A stretch of 64,000 nucleotides of DNA, taken from assembly GCA_012295275.1 (NCBI GenBank), contig CM022665.1:30182457-30246456 (forward strand). The letters are read 5' to 3'. This document shows positions 39,983-64,000 of this stretch, one piece after another; positions within the stretch are counted from its first letter, which is position 1; each line of letters starts with the position of its first letter. The notes under the pieces were generated by a model. The model was not told where the DNA came from, ran no database searches, and saw only the letters and a program-made list of their open reading frames with translations. The stretch is from Chrysomallon squamiferum (taxonomy: Eukaryota; Mollusca; Gastropoda; Neomphalida; Peltospiridae). Position numbers and translations under genes: made by a program.

Positions 39983-40184
39983 AGAGACATTTTTTATAAT
40001 CTCGTCGATACACGTTGGCGCGAGAATAAAATTAAAGACCATCTGGTCAATTTATTTTAGGAAATGGCGGAAACTTCAAATAAGACAAGTTGTTATATTA
40101 GATATCATGCGTTTCCAGTGATTTCCTTGGTGTGTTTTGATTAACTTTTGATTAGACATTAATAATACGTTATAGATCAGCCAA
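39983..40184 (+). promoter_or_regulatory. KNTC1: KNTC1 promoter/5' UTR region with E2F-like site
   Basis: In an otherwise CpG-poor window this short stretch holds several CpGs (CTCGTCGATACACG at about 40000-40013, then TTGGCGCGAG at 40015-40024). TTGGCGCGAG is close to the E2F consensus (TTTSGCGC and its complement) and sits about 160 bp upstream of the start codon. Vertebrate KNTC1 is cell-cycle regulated, so an E2F site is sensible, but function is inferred. The transcription start is not visible. A poly-T tract plus CAG at 39966-39983 could also be a splice acceptor for a 5' UTR exon. Confidence 0.45.
40064..40144 (+). promoter_or_regulatory. Upstream ORF (26 codons) before KNTC1
   Basis: An ATG in good context (GAAATGG) opens a 26-codon frame starting MAETSNKTSCYI and ending at TAA 40142-40144, 40 bp before the KNTC1 ATG and in a different frame. 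If it lies in the 5' UTR it could reduce initiation at the main ATG. In the decayed copy of this region at 37612-37745 the corresponding frame is lost. Confidence 0.35.
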
Positions 40185-63825
<23,641 letters not shown>

Positions 63826-64000
63826 GTAATATTTTTTGTTATTCAGTTCTGTTTTTGTTTCCATGTATAGAAAGTTTGTTTGCAATTTAATTTTTTAATT
63901 TTTTTTTGGTAAAAGAAGAAAGAGATGACTTAAACTACCAAAAATTAATATTAAAACAAAAAATAAAAAGGGTTACATCAGTTAGCTATTTTGAACATGT

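Larger units (their letters stand above)
35242..40184 (+). other. Gene A 3' UTR/downstream region and KNTC1 upstream region
   Basis: The 4.9 kb between the two genes begins with the degenerate repeat array that overlaps the end of gene A (to about 36140). Several AATAAA-like hexamers occur (for example near 36877 and 38885), but AT-richness makes any poly-A site call unreliable. A decayed copy of the KNTC1 5' flank lies at 37612-37745. A TA array is at 39722-39763. I see no additional gene. Confidence 0.55.

Overview
The window is animal nuclear DNA: AT-rich, with dozens of short exons bounded by GT/AG introns, many microsatellites and poly-A/T tracts, and no bacterial-type operons. Two unrelated protein-coding genes lie head to tail on the + strand. 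A lophotrochozoan, most likely a mollusc, is suggested by tRNA-derived SINE fragments that resemble, from memory, a family common in gastropod genomes. That assignment is an inference.

Gene A (exons between 291 and 35241; its 5' end lies left of the window) encodes the last 833 or so residues of a secreted or type I membrane protein. I rebuilt 21 exons whose phases all agree. In order they encode a Cys-rich region resembling the end of an SCE4755/LPMO-like secreted domain, about four CHRD-like modules, a plastocyanin/phytocyanin-like domain that seems to lack most copper ligands, one transmembrane helix and a short cytoplasmic tail. I do not know a named orthologue.

Gene B (from 40185 past the right edge) is KNTC1 (ROD), the large subunit of the Rod-Zw10-Zwilch kinetochore complex. 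Forty-eight exons give about 1,675 residues: an N-terminal beta-propeller and much of the alpha-solenoid. The C-terminus lies beyond the window. A small CpG-containing patch with an E2F-like site and a 26-codon upstream ORF precedes its start codon.

The non-coding space holds two clean minisatellites (41-bp and 46-bp units), several degenerate tandem arrays of about 70-125 bp units (one begins inside the last codons of gene A), a 359-bp hAT-type MITE with a perfect 8-bp target duplication, and SINE fragments. Two patterns recur. Short segments spanning an exon-intron boundary are repeated locally with decay (gene A exon 2; KNTC1 5' flank and exons 15, 38 and 46). Single-base frame problems also cluster in KNTC1 between about 53 and 62 kb, which suggests consensus-assembly errors or the start of gene decay.
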